Below are positions 12,416 through 22,209 of a stretch of DNA of 64,000 nt, in pieces. The stretch's first letter is position 1; the number at the start of each line of letters is the position of its first letter. This DNA comes from Pelecanus crispus (Eukaryota > Chordata > Aves > Pelecaniformes > Pelecanidae), in NCBI RefSeq assembly GCF_030463565.1, contig NC_134675.1, positions 18,311,862-18,375,861 on the forward strand. The letters are read 5' to 3'. Position numbers and translations under genes: made by a program. A model generated the notes under the pieces. The model did not search any database. It was not told the origin of the DNA and saw only the letters and a program-made list of their open reading frames with translations.

Positions 12416-14889
12416 CTAGAGAAGCAAAACAAATACACAGCTCAGTTAAGAACCCTTCTAATGCTTGTTCTATGAAGTTTTGTGGTTTGATATTTAAAAT
12501 TAGGATTCACATAGTTTTACAGATGAAAGATTATCTCAGTCCGTCAGACTGAAATACCATAAATCTAACATATTATTCAAGTTTTATACACAAGAATGTG
12601 ACTGACTTCAGTACCGAAGTGTGCAAAACTGCAGACCCAATAAAAAGTAATTCACTCTAAGAACCACAAACTGAATATTAAAATTCATGCACGTTTGGGT
12701 TCAAAAGTGAATATAAACACTATTAAATATGTCAGTGATCCAACATGTTAATTCCACATACACCAGCAAAACAAACAGTAAATCTCTCCCCAGATTTAGA
12801 TAGCTAGTAACTTTCTTATATCATTAAGATGTGCACAGTAGATATTAAAACACTTTCATATTTCAGAAGTATGTGATTCTTCATTGCATAATTCTCAAAC
12901 TTAAGTTTCACAAAAGCCTGAAATCTAGATTGCTGACCTTAACACGCCCTTTTGACATGAGACCTTTCTATTAGTCACATATGTAAGAAGTGATTAGAAA
13001 AAGGACAACTCTTATCTCTCAGTGTTCCTGGATGCTCCCTACTATGTTCATATAACAAACACTCAAGACCAAATTGCCCAACTGCACTTGTCATCTTTCA
13101 TAAAAATCACATTCTCTTTTGTAACCTGAAAAATCTTAACCTTTTCAATTTATGTACAGGCTTTCCAAGACCTAGATCATTTTACACATAAACTTCTTCC
13201 ATTTTCAGTTTATCTTCTGAAAGTAAGAGTCAAGACCCATGACTGTCTTTTGACCATCAAGAAATTAACAAATATCTTCAAAATACTTAAGTTTTAGCCA
13301 GTTGGTTAGTTGTTCTATCCCCTAAAAATCAGCCTGAAGATCAAAAGCACAATCTATTAGGGTGTCAAACACTTCCTTTTATAATAAAAACCACTGTCAG
13401 TTACTTATATCTGTATCAAATCAGCTTTTCAAGTTGATGACTTTCAGGACAGGTGTCTGAACAAGTCCAAGATATTCTTCTAAACAAAATTCAGGAAGAT
13501 ATTTCATGCATTAAGTTCTGCCATTTGTTTCACTGCTAAATTATAGAGCCCTCCCCTACTCTGCAGCAGGGATCTTAAATTTAAACAAAGTCTAGTTTCA
13601 GGGATGTACCTTTTACAGTCCCTGTGAGTCTGCCCAAATTTGGTCATACTACTTACCAAAGATGTGTTATGCTCTGAAAGTTAACTTCCCCTTTCCCAAA
13701 GATCTGATTTGCATTACGTAGGCTACAACCCAGTGATAAGCTTTTTCTTATACCTTCTCCCACAGCCTGCAGAGATGCTGGATCTAGAATCTGCATCTTC
13801 TGTGTTCTCAATACTCTCTACTGGTGCCAAAGAACTGACCAACAAAAACCCCCAAATATACCCCCCCACCAATACACAAAAAAACCAAAACATGTAACAA
13901 CGCACAGAATGAAGACTAAAGAAAGTGCAGGGAGATAGGGAGCTACAGGATCAAGAATCAAAAGACAACATAAAGCAGAAGAGAAAGGTGATGAGAAGAA
14001 AGAGATAAGAATTATAACTGAATTCACAGCAAGTCACCTACTCATTAGAAATCTTTAGCCACTGCAGACTTACATGGGGTAAATTCAAGCGAGCAAGATG
14101 GATACTTAGGAAGTGGCATTTCTACCACTGAGTTCAAACTAGTAAAATAGTGGCCACGTCCAGCATTTTAAAATGGTTGTTTAAAGTGAAGTTTGGTAAC
14201 AGTTATAGTGTAAGAATGTTAGTGAGAATTCATGAAGTGACTGCTCCAAGTGAAGCCGGCTGATTTAGTTTGGGCAGAAGTAGTGTAAAACTAAAATTCT
14301 GAAGAAAGAAGGGAACATTAGGAAAATAAGTCTGGAGCAAGAATACTGCTTTGCCACCTAAGTGCCTTATAAATGACATATCTAGAAGCCAGTTAAGTAT
14401 AACTGATTTTGTTAATTTGTTTATTTTGCTAGAATTATCTTCCCATTTTAAAAGTGACAGTTACATAAGAGATCAACCATTCAAGTCTTCCATTCAAAAA
14501 AAGACTCTAAACTATTTTAATATAAAAAATAAGCTGTTCTCAAAGTTTCTCCAAAGTTCAGGAATTTTGAAAACCCTGATCCATTGATATTTTACACTTT
14601 ATAAAATCCACACTTCCACAGACATAGAACCATGACATAAAAAAAGTTCCGTTAAACTCTAGGCCACTGTATATTTTCCCTAATTTCCACTTAAGCACTT
14701 GGTAATTCCTCCTCAGCTCTGCATTCTGTAAATCCTAATTTTTGGAAAAGGTTCACTTTTAGTAACTCAGTTTATTTTAAAGAAGCTCCAACCCATTCAT
14801 TTTCAACAGTGATACAGTTATCTAATGTAGTTGAATTTGAAAACATTCCCTCCACCTAACAGTTGCTGTCAAACACAACAATATTTTAC
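12416..14889 (-). other. TMED7: TMED7 intron 2
   Basis: The intron is 2,474 nt with a GT donor (CAG|GTAAAATA) and AG acceptor (TTCTCTAG). I see no transposable element or other gene; it is AT-rich throughout. Confidence 0.85.
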
Positions 14890-15135
14890 CTGAGTAAGTG
14901 CAGTTGCTCTGTTCTCACTAGGAAACAGTGGTGGATCTTCTCCAACCTGGAAATCAAAATACACAGTTTTGTGTGTGAAAGTAGAGAACTCATTGCTGAA
15001 GCAGAATTTGTATGTTCCATTTCTGGATGCAGTAAATGTGAAACTATCATATTGTTTCTTCATCTCTTTGTATAATACAGCACCATCAGGACCTTCCAAC
15101 TGACAGTCAACATCATAATGACCTCCAGTGATCAC
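14890..15135 (-). CDS. TMED7: TMED7 coding exon 2 (most of the GOLD domain)
   Basis: This exon of 82 codons, phase 0 at both ends, encodes protein residues 57-138. It contains the beta-rich GOLD (Golgi dynamics) domain that faces the ER/Golgi lumen and recruits cargo. It holds the conserved Cys of KFCFSNEFS (residue 101), expected to pair with Cys40 from exon 1, and an N-glycosylation sequon NGT at residue 95; mammalian TMED7 is also a glycoprotein. The acceptor is TTTTCAG|GTGATC and the donor ACTCAG|GTAAAA. It joins exons 1 and 3 without frame change. The sequence is close to mammalian TMED7 throughout. Confidence 0.95.
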
Positions 15136-15630
15136 CTGAAAACAACAAGAAATTGTCTTAAGCAGAACATCCAACTAGCACTTCCCCCCCAACTAGCACT
15201 TCGAATTGTTTGATCTGACAAATGTTTTAAAATAAAATGCATTCATTTGGAAATCTTTCAATACAAGTTTGCAAAAATCCTCGTCCTATGGAAGACACAT
15301 GGAACAACTCAAAATAAGATCTTTTAAATTGATGATATGTAGTGTCAACTCTCTTTTCTAACAGTTTATGAGGGAAGTTTTAGTTACTTCATTTTAAGTT
15401 ATTGGTACTATAGCAAAGGCTAGAGTAGATGAAATTTGATGGGGCAAAGACATTACTGTAATAAATCAGTAAATTACTATATCCACAAGCCCATCCATGC
15501 AACTTATTCAGCAAGTTGAGACTGCCAAAATGCAATAAAACAGCTCCTTTATGTATGGCCTAAACTAACTAGCCTATTAGGTCAAGCTGCTTTATGTTGC
15601 AGGAATGGCATACGTCCAGTAGAACAGGTA

Positions 15631-16174
15631 TGTCCTGGTTTCAGCTGGGATAAGAGTTAATTTTCTTCCTAGTAGCTGGTGTAGGGCTGTGTTTTGGATT
15701 TAGAATGAGAAGAATGTTGATAACACACTGATGTTTTAGTTGTTGCTAAGCAGTGCTTACACTAGTCGAGGACTTTTTCAGCTTCCCATGCTCTGCCAGG
15801 TACACAGGAAACTGGGAGGGGGCACAGCCAGAATAGTTGATCCAAACTGGCCAAAGGGCTATTCCATACCATATGACGTCATGCTCAGTATATAAACTGG
15901 GGGGAGTTGGCTGGGGGGCAGCGATCACTGCTTGGGGACTAGCTGGGCATCGGTCAGCAGGTGGTGAGCAATTGCATTGTGCATCACTTGCTTTGTATAT
16001 TCTTTTATCATTATTTTCTCTTCCTCTGCTGTCTTATTAAACTGTCTTTATCTCAACCCACGGGTTTCACTTTTTTTTTTTCCCCCGATTCTCTCCCCCA
16101 TCCCACCAGGGCAGGGGGAGGGTGAGCAAGCAGCTGTGTGGTGCTTAGTTGCTGACTGGGGTTAAACCACAACA
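15631..16174 (+). mobile_element. Solo LTR-A in TMED7 intron 1
   Basis: The LTR starts TGTCCTGGTT and ends CCACAACA. The flanks AGGTA and GGGCT do not match, so no target duplication survives or one flank has changed. Orientation is opposite to TMED7. Confidence 0.85.
15874..15896 (+). promoter_or_regulatory. CRE plus TATA core promoter of the intronic LTR-A
   Basis: A full CRE palindrome TGACGTCA (15874-15881) lies 7 bases upstream of TATATAAA (15889-15896). The same pair is intact at 26934-26956 and recurs with changes in other LTR-A copies. ATF/CREB binding is inferred from the motif alone. If active, it would drive transcription antisense to TMED7. Confidence 0.6.
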
Positions 16175-16822
16175 GGGCTGTACAGCCTGGCTCATTTTCA
16201 TATGTGCATGTCAACAGAGCAATGTTTTAGAGGTTCTGCTGCCTCACTCCTGCACAATTAATGACATTATTTCTTTCCAACACCAGCACATTCAGATTAT
16301 ACCTCCAAGCAACTCAAAACTTCATATGATTGTCTCAAGTACTATCAGCCTTTGATTATTGTTGATCTATAGCACATTGTTCTGTAGAATCAGACTAACT
16401 ATCCTATCTCCACAGCAAGAGCAACTGGCAGTTTAGGTATTCACAGCTTACTATTCTGATGACTCTCAGGCTAGTAGTTAAATTTAATCCTTGCTCCAAA
16501 CTTCTTGCCTTTAAGATAAAGCATCCTGAAGGATGAAGAGACTTCTATCTAAAGGCACAGTCCTTCTATGTGCATATAGAAACTTTCTAAAACAGTAGAC
16601 ATTTCATTTGAAATATTTAAATATCTATTCAAACATATAATGATATAAATATTTATTCAGAGGTACCAAGCACCAGAAGCAACACTTCAGATAGGCTGTT
16701 TGCATAACATAGTTTGAATGCCCACCAAATTTATACAAATATTAAGTTATTAAAACCCTAATATTAACGATAAAAGTGAAATAACAAGAGATTCCCCAGG
16801 GGCCGAGGGAAACAAGGAGTAC

Positions 16823-16990
16823 CTGAAACTCGAGGGTGCACTTAGTGCCCTGGACAATCTCCTCGTAGAAGCATTGCTTGGCATTGTCAGGCAGCTCGAA
16901 AGTGATCTCAGAGGCCCGTGCCGCGCAAGCCACCAGCAGCAGCGGCAGCCACCCCCACGGTCCCGCGGTTCCGGAGCCCCGTAACAGCAT
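16823..16990 (-). CDS. TMED7: TMED7 coding exon 1 (signal peptide, start of GOLD domain)
   Basis: The start is ATG at 16988-16990; the in-frame codon before it is GTG, and a TGA lies just upstream. The exon encodes 56 residues. A signal peptide with a Leu-rich core ([13 protein letters not shown], cleavage likely after Ala26) is followed by [18 protein letters not shown], the diagnostic start of the p24 GOLD domain with conserved Cys40. The donor is CAG|GTACTC. With exons 2 and 3 the protein is 216 residues; human TMED7 is 224, and the difference lies in the variable signal peptide. p24 proteins are type I membrane proteins that act as COPI/COPII cargo receptors. The exon sits in a CpG-rich block. 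Confidence 0.93.
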
Positions 16991-16993
16991 CAC

Positions 16994-17182
16994 TCAGTGT
17001 GCAGAAGGGACTAATTGGTAACAGAGACTGAGCCAGACGGAAAGAGGGCAGCCCCGCTTCAGAGGCCAGTAGGCGCAGAACCCGGAGGAATACGTCTGCG
17101 GCGCAAACCGATCACGGCGGAGAAACCTAAGGAAGCGCACTGTACACCCGAAAGGAACTACGGCGCCTAGTACCGCCCTCAT
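16994..17182 (-). other. Possible upstream ORF in TMED7 leader
   Basis: A 62-codon frame starts at ATG 17180-17182 and ends in TGA 3 nt upstream of the TMED7 ATG, in the same frame. It has no known domain. Whether it lies in the transcript depends on an unseen start site. If transcribed, it could lower TMED7 translation. Confidence 0.35.
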
Positions 17183-17282
17183 AGAAGCGCTTCCGGGTGA
17201 GCCCCCATAGTCCTATATACGTGGTGTTCAGCGTGGAAGAGGGCGCTTCCTGCCTCTCTCGCGCGCGGTTGCACGTTTGCTG

Positions 17283-17301
17283 CCTGGCAACGGTTGCCAG
17301 G
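17283..17301. promoter_or_regulatory. Perfect 19-bp palindrome with RFX-like half-sites
   Basis: CCTGGCAAC-G-GTTGCCAGG is an exact inverted repeat inside the CpG block. GTTGCC is the half-site of RFX (X-box) factors, but here the halves point outward, unlike the standard X-box. Factor assignment is inference. Confidence 0.4.
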
Positions 17302-17440
17302 GAGCATGACGGCCCGGTCCCGGCCGTGACACCAGCGAGCCGAGGTGGTGTCTGCGTTCACACAGACGACCACTCGGCACCAGAGGTACCACAGGCGCAC
17401 GCGCAAGGCCTACTCATCCCGGCTTTGTGCTGAGGGGTGC

Positions 17441-18000
17441 TCAGATTACATAACTAATTTACAGATATTTAGCCAAGTACTCACACATAAATCTCTAGAG
17501 AATTCTCCTCTCTATCATACCTGTAAGGCACAGTCCAGGTTCCCCAACATATCAAAACTTTTGGCTCTACGTCCATTGTATGCAATTATCCAGGGGTTAA
17601 ACTGTTTTCAAATTCCCATGAGGCATGATTTAGAGCTGAAATAGTGGACTCTATTCTCCAAATCCAAGTGAAAAGTGTCTTAAGTACTCTCTCTCTGTAT
17701 ATCTTTGAGTTACTGAATACACAGGGTTGAGTTTCAGAGTTGGAGTTCAACTTTATATGTCGTTTAACATTCATTGCTCCAGAGAGAGAAAGTGCAAGAT
17801 CAAAATTAAATTCTGCTGATTAAAATGTTCACACTGACTGCAGGAATATCAGATTTAAGTTCTACTTCAGTAAATCTTCAATTATTTTTACAAAGTAAAA
17901 CAGCTTCAGAAGAAGAAATCAAAGATGACCCCTGTAGTGATCCTGACTGAAAAACCATTGTACATCAAGGAGTTAGTGATCCACATAACAGGTAACCTGA
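17441..18000. other. AT-rich intergenic DNA
   Basis: I see nothing recognisable here. The last five bases, CCTGA, are the target duplication of the LTR that follows. Confidence 0.4.
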
Positions 18001-18553
18001 TGTACTGGTTTTAGCTGGGAAAGAGTTAACTTTCTTAATAGCAGCTTGTATGGGGCTATGTTTTGGATTTGTGATGAAAACAGTGTTGATAACACAGGGA
18101 TGTTTTAGCTATTGTTGAACAGTGCTTCAAGGCATCAAAGCCTTTTCTGATTCTCACACTGCCCTACCAGCTAGTAGGCCAGGGATACACAAGAAGCTGG
18201 GAGAGGACACAGCCAGGACAGCTGACCCCAACTGACCAAAGGGATATTCCATACCATATGATGTCACGTTCAGCAATAAAAGCTGGGTGGAGGGGAAGTT
18301 TTGCTGGGGCTGCTGTTGCTCAGGTACTGGCTGAGCATTGGTCAGCTGTAGTGAGCAACTGGGGGTTTTTTGCATCACTTGTTTTTCTTGGTTTTGTTTT
18401 TATTTGGGTTTTTTTTTCTTATTAAACTGTCTTTATCTCAACTCATGAGTTTTCTCACTTTTACCCTTCCAATTATCCCCCCCATCCCACTGTGGGGAGA
18501 GTGAGCATGCAGTTATGTGGTGCTTAGCTGCCTACTGGGTTTAAACCACAACA
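18001..18553 (+). mobile_element. Solo LTR-A, diverged, target duplication CCTGA
   Basis: It starts TGTACTGGTT and ends CCACAACA, with exact 5-bp repeats CCTGA at 17996-18000 and 18554-18558. The CRE is decayed (TGATGTCA). It appears older than the copy at 26692. Confidence 0.85.
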
Positions 18554-18558
18554 CCTGA

Positions 18559-19052
18559 GCAGGCCCAGGCCTGTCCTCTGCTGTGCTGCACTTACAGCTT
18601 GGCCTTCAGGCCTGCATTATGCTGCTCAAATTCCTTGGCCTCAGGATAAACTCAGCCAGTTCATTGTAACAAAGGAGACTGAAGGCAGCTCCCACTTGGC
18701 AACAGTGATTATGCCACCTGTGTGTCCTTGCCTTTATCTAAAAGTGCAGCAAGAAGTTCTCATGTGAACATCCTTTCTATCTGACAGTAGAAATGATGAA
18801 AAGAGTAATTTCCTTGTAAGAAAGTCCTATAATGACTTGAATGACCACAATGGGGTAACCCCACCATGGACGAGGTCTGCATGGTGTGTTGCATCCTGAT
18901 TGGAGGCCTATTTGATGCTGCACAACTTGAGGTTCACAGCACCTAAAGGGATGCAAGATTATCTGTACTATTCTCTCCTTCTTTATAGTGTTAGCTCTAA
19001 TAATTAGCTTTTTAAATGATACTTTACAGAGTCTGAGTGCCTTTCTTTCTGG
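18559..19052 (+). mobile_element. LTR-C-like element
   Basis: It is similar to the reverse complement of 34179-34735: GTTCATTGTAACAAAGGAGAC, the TCCCACTTGGCA block and CCTTTATCTAAAAGTGCAGC. The AACCTGAGCAGGCCC match spans the LTR-A site, so LTR-A landed at or just inside its left end. Confidence 0.55.
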
Positions 19053-19053
19053 G

Positions 19054-20088
19054 ATCATAGAATCATAGAATTGTTTAGGTTGGAAAAGACCTTTAAGATC
19101 ATCCAGTCCAACCATTAACCTACACTACCAAGTCCACACTAAACCAATCAAGGGTAGACTAGACTAAAACATGTCCCAGAGTGCCACATCTACCTGTTTT
19201 TCGAACACCTCCAGGGATGGTGACTCCACCACCTCTCTGGGCAGCCTGTTCCAATGCTTGACCACCCTTTCCGTGAAGAAATTTTTCCTAATTTCCAACC
19301 TAAACCTCCCCTGGCGCAGCTTCAGCCCATTTCCTCTCGTCCTATCACTAACTACTTGGGAGAAGAGACCAACACCCACCTCACTAGAACCTCCTTTCAG
19401 GGAGTTGTAGAGAGCGATAAGGTCTCCCCTCAGCCTCCTCTTCTCTAGGCTAAACAACCCCAGTTCCCTCAGCCGATCCTCATAAGGCCTGTGCTCCAGA
19501 CCCTTCACTGGCTTCGTTGCCCTTCTCTGGACACGCTCCATCACCTCAATGTCTTTCTTGTATTGAGGGGCCCAAAACTGGACACAGTATTCCAGGTGAG
19601 GCCTCACCAGTGCCAAGTACAGGGGGACAATCACCTCCCTGCTCCTGCTGGCCACACTATTCGTGATACAAGCCAGGATACTGTTGGCCTTCTTGGCCAC
19701 CTGGGCACACTGCTGGCTCATGTTCAACCGGCTGCCTACCAACACCCCCAGGTCCTTTTCGGCCAGGCAGCTTTCCAGCCACTCTTCCCCAAGCCTGTAG
19801 CGTTGCATGGGGTTGTTATGACCCAAGTGCAGGACCCAGTACTCTCAGGACCACTACTCTCTGGGCTCGGCCACCCAACCATTTTTTTACCCAGCGAAGA
19901 CTATGCCCGTCCAAGCCATGAGCTGCCAGCTTCCCAAGGAGAATATTATGGGAGACTGTGTCAAAAGCTTTGCTAAAGTCCAGGTAAATGACATCCACAG
20001 CCTTTCCATCACCTACCAGGCGGGTCACCAGGTCATAGAAGGCGATCAGGTTGGTCAAGCAGGACCTGCCTTTCATGAACCCAAATCA
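19054..20088 (-). pseudogene. CR1 LINE, ORF2 3-prime half and tail
   Basis: On the minus strand this runs from the reverse-transcriptase core (YLDFSKAFDTVSHN, about 19990-20060) to the CR1 C-terminal region ([19 protein letters not shown]-type text) and the ATTCTATGATTCTATGAT tail at 19054-19072. A deletion near 19830-19860 removes part of the RT, including the catalytic FADD region. It is 5-prime truncated, as usual for CR1. Confidence 0.9.
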
Positions 20089-20233
20089 TAATGGACCAGC
20101 ACCTCCTGGTGCAAAACAACCCCCATCAGTGTATTTATTTTCCTGTGGAAATCAGGCAGAGCAGGGAAATGGGAATACTGATCTCCAGTCTCCCAGGTAA
20201 GAGAATAAACCTGAAATGGGGTAGGGCTGACCT
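20089..20233. other. Short unassigned stretch
   Basis: Nothing recognisable between the truncated CR1 and the LTR-A2 fragment. Confidence 0.35.
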
Positions 20234-20545
20234 CCTGTGATGGGTTGACCCAGGGCCAGCCATTAAGCACCCACCGAGACACTCACTCACTCCCTCTGCA
20301 GCAGGATGGGGGAGAGAATCAGAAGAGCAAAAGCAAGAAAACTCATGGGTCAAGATAAAGACAGTTCAATAAGTGAAGCAAATCTGTGTGTGCAAGCAAA
20401 GCAAAATAAGGGATTCATTCACTACTTCTCATTGGCAGGCAGATGTTTAACCACCTTCTGGAAAGCAGGGCCTTACCACACATAACGATTACTTGGGAAG
20501 ATGAACACCATAACCACAAATGTCCCTGTAAGTGTATGTGGAAGG
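20234..20545 (-). mobile_element. LTR-A2 fragment
   Basis: It matches 5656-5935 on the minus strand (GATAAAGACAGTTCAATA, the GCAAGCAAAGCAAAATAAGG block, a CTTCTGGAAAGCAGGGCC block). The 5-prime half of the LTR is missing. Confidence 0.7.
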
Positions 20546-20635
20546 GAAACAATAAACAAAACATACAGAGACACAGACGTGACAAAACAAACCTGGAGAC
20601 AATGACAAGGAACAAGCCTGCCACTCACACTAATT

Positions 20636-22090
20636 GATGGGCTATCAAGAAACTACAGGCACCCCTTCCAGGAAGATCAACCTGGACTTTGCAACTGATA
20701 AGATTTTAAACCAGATGGGATCCATAGAGCTGTACAAACCTATGAGGGGATGTGGTGGGTTAACCTTGGCTGGCTGCCAGATGCCCACCAAGCCCCTCTA
20801 TCACTCCCCCTCCTCAACAGGACAGGGGGAGAAAATACGACGAAATGCCCATGGGTCAAGATACGGACAGGGAGATCATTCACCAATTACCATCACAGGC
20901 AAAACAGACTCGACTTGGGGAAATTAATTTAATTTATTAACAATCAAATGATTAGGATAATGAGAAATAAGAACAAATCTAAAAACACCTTCCCCCCACC
21001 CCTCCCTTCTTCCCAGGCTCAGCTTCACTCCTGATTTCTCTACCTCCTCCCCCCAAGCAGCACAGGGGGATGGGGAATGGGGGGTTGTGGTCAGTTCATA
21101 ACGCGTTGTCTCTGCTGCTCCTTCTTCCTCACACTCTTCCCCTGCTCCAGCGTGGGGTCCCTCCCATGGAAGACAGTCCTCCATGAACTTCTCCAACGTG
21201 GTCCTTCCCACGGGCTGCAGTTCTTCAAGAACTGCTCCAGCATGAGTCCTTTCCATGGGGTGCAGTCCTTCAGGAACGGACTACTCCAGCGTGGGTCCCC
21301 CACAGAGCCACAGGTCCTGCCAGAAGACCTTCTCCAGTGTGGGCTCCTCTCCAGGGGTCCACAGGTCCTGCCAGGAGCCTGCTCCAGCACAGACTCTCCA
21401 TGGGGTCACAGCCTCCTTTGGGCACATCCACCTGCTCTGGCGTTGAGTCCTCCACGGGCTGCAGGGTAGATATCTGCTCCACTGTGGACCTCCATGGGCT
21501 GCAGGGTGTCAACCTGCCTCACCATGGTCTTCACCATGGGCTGCAGGGGAATCTGTGCCTGGAGCACCTCCTCCCCCCTCCTTCTTCACTGACCTTGGTG
21601 TCTGCAGAGTTGTTTCTCTCACATATATAATCAGTCCTCTCTCCCAGCTGCTGTTGTGCAGCAGTTTTTCCCCCCTTCTTAAATATGCTATCACAGAGGT
21701 GCTACCACCATCAGTGATTGGCTCAGCTTTGGCCAGCGGTGTGTCCGTTTTGGAGCTGGCTGGCACTGGCTCTATCGGACATGGGGGCAGCTTCTGGCAT
21801 CTTCTCAGAAAAGCCACCCCTGCAGCCCCCCCTGCTATCAAAACCTTTCCATGCAAGCCCAATCCAGGGGACATGCAGGGGGAAGGGGGAGCAGGGAAGA
21901 TGAAAGAGGGGGGTAGACAGAAAAGGGTATAAAACAGGCTGGTTGTGTATAAAATGGCACTGGTCAGTACACTTGTCTGGCTGAGCCCTGTGCCTGATCA
22001 CTGCAGTCTGTCCTATCTTCTTATTAAATCTTTTCTTAACTATCTCTCTGCTTAATCAATCCCGTGTGTATGTGGCGCTGCAAGGACTAA
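20636..22090 (+). mobile_element. LTR-E-like element split by LTR-B
   Basis: Sequence left of 20751 and right of 21866 is contiguous once the LTR-B insertion and one GGGGA copy are removed. The right part has TATAAAA (21928-21934), then ATTAAA (22023-22028), the layout of a plus-strand LTR. Boundaries and family are not certain. Confidence 0.45.
20751..21866 (-). mobile_element. Complete solo LTR-B, target duplication GGGGA
   Basis: The 1,116-bp element has TG/CA ends and exact 5-bp repeats GGGGA at 20746-20750 and 21867-21871. On the minus strand the promoter-like ATATTTAAGAA lies near 21680-21690. Downstream, 21140-21550 is a degenerate minisatellite with units of about 45-60 bp containing CTGCTCCAGC and CAGGTCCTGCCAG. 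The repeats leave long open frames on both strands that are not genes. The 5-bp duplication points to ERVL-type integration. Confidence 0.85.
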
Positions 22091-22091
22091 G

Positions 22092-22200
22092 TGCCAGCTA
22101 CTAGGGGGACCGGCATGAGTGGATTTGGTGCCAGCTACTGGAGTCAGACTGGGGGTGTAGGCACCCCTGGCCTGTGGTGTCAGCTACTGGAGGGAGTACT
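22092..22200 (+). repeat. Short direct repeats, CAGCTACTRGGG-type
   Basis: GCCAGCTACTAGGGGG, GCCAGCTACTGGAG and GTCAGCTACTGGAGG occur at about 38- and 48-bp spacing. They may belong to the retroviral leader downstream of LTR-E; this is inference. Confidence 0.4.
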
Positions 22201-22209
22201 GGGGGTTGC

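Larger units (their letters stand above)
15136..16822 (-). other. TMED7: TMED7 intron 1, carrying a solo LTR
   Basis: The intron is 1,687 nt (donor CAG|GTACTCC, acceptor TTTTCAG). A solo LTR-A at 15631-16174 fills about a third of it, in antisense orientation to the gene. The rest is AT-rich without recognisable features. Confidence 0.85.
16830..17440 (-). promoter_or_regulatory. TMED7: CpG-rich promoter region of TMED7
   Basis: GC and CpG content rise sharply here compared with both sides. The block covers exon 1 and about 450 bp upstream, the usual place for a housekeeping promoter. I see no TATA box in the expected place. Sequence beyond 17440 returns to AT-rich DNA. Confidence 0.7.

Noticed and set aside
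16991..16993. Starting TMED7 one codon earlier at 16993
   Set aside because: That codon is GTG; the first ATG is at 16988-16990.
17441..20000. Possible FEM1C exons upstream of TMED7
   Set aside because: No ankyrin-repeat frame seen; the stretch is AT-rich DNA, LTRs and CR1.
21140..21550. Regular repeats that could suggest a CRISPR array
   Set aside because: Units are degenerate and adjacent without unique spacers, inside an LTR with target duplications, in an animal genome.
21077..21630. Several overlapping 80-130-codon frames on both strands, Cys- and Ser-rich
   Set aside because: They lie in the degenerate repeats of LTR-B and recur wherever that LTR occurs; not genes.
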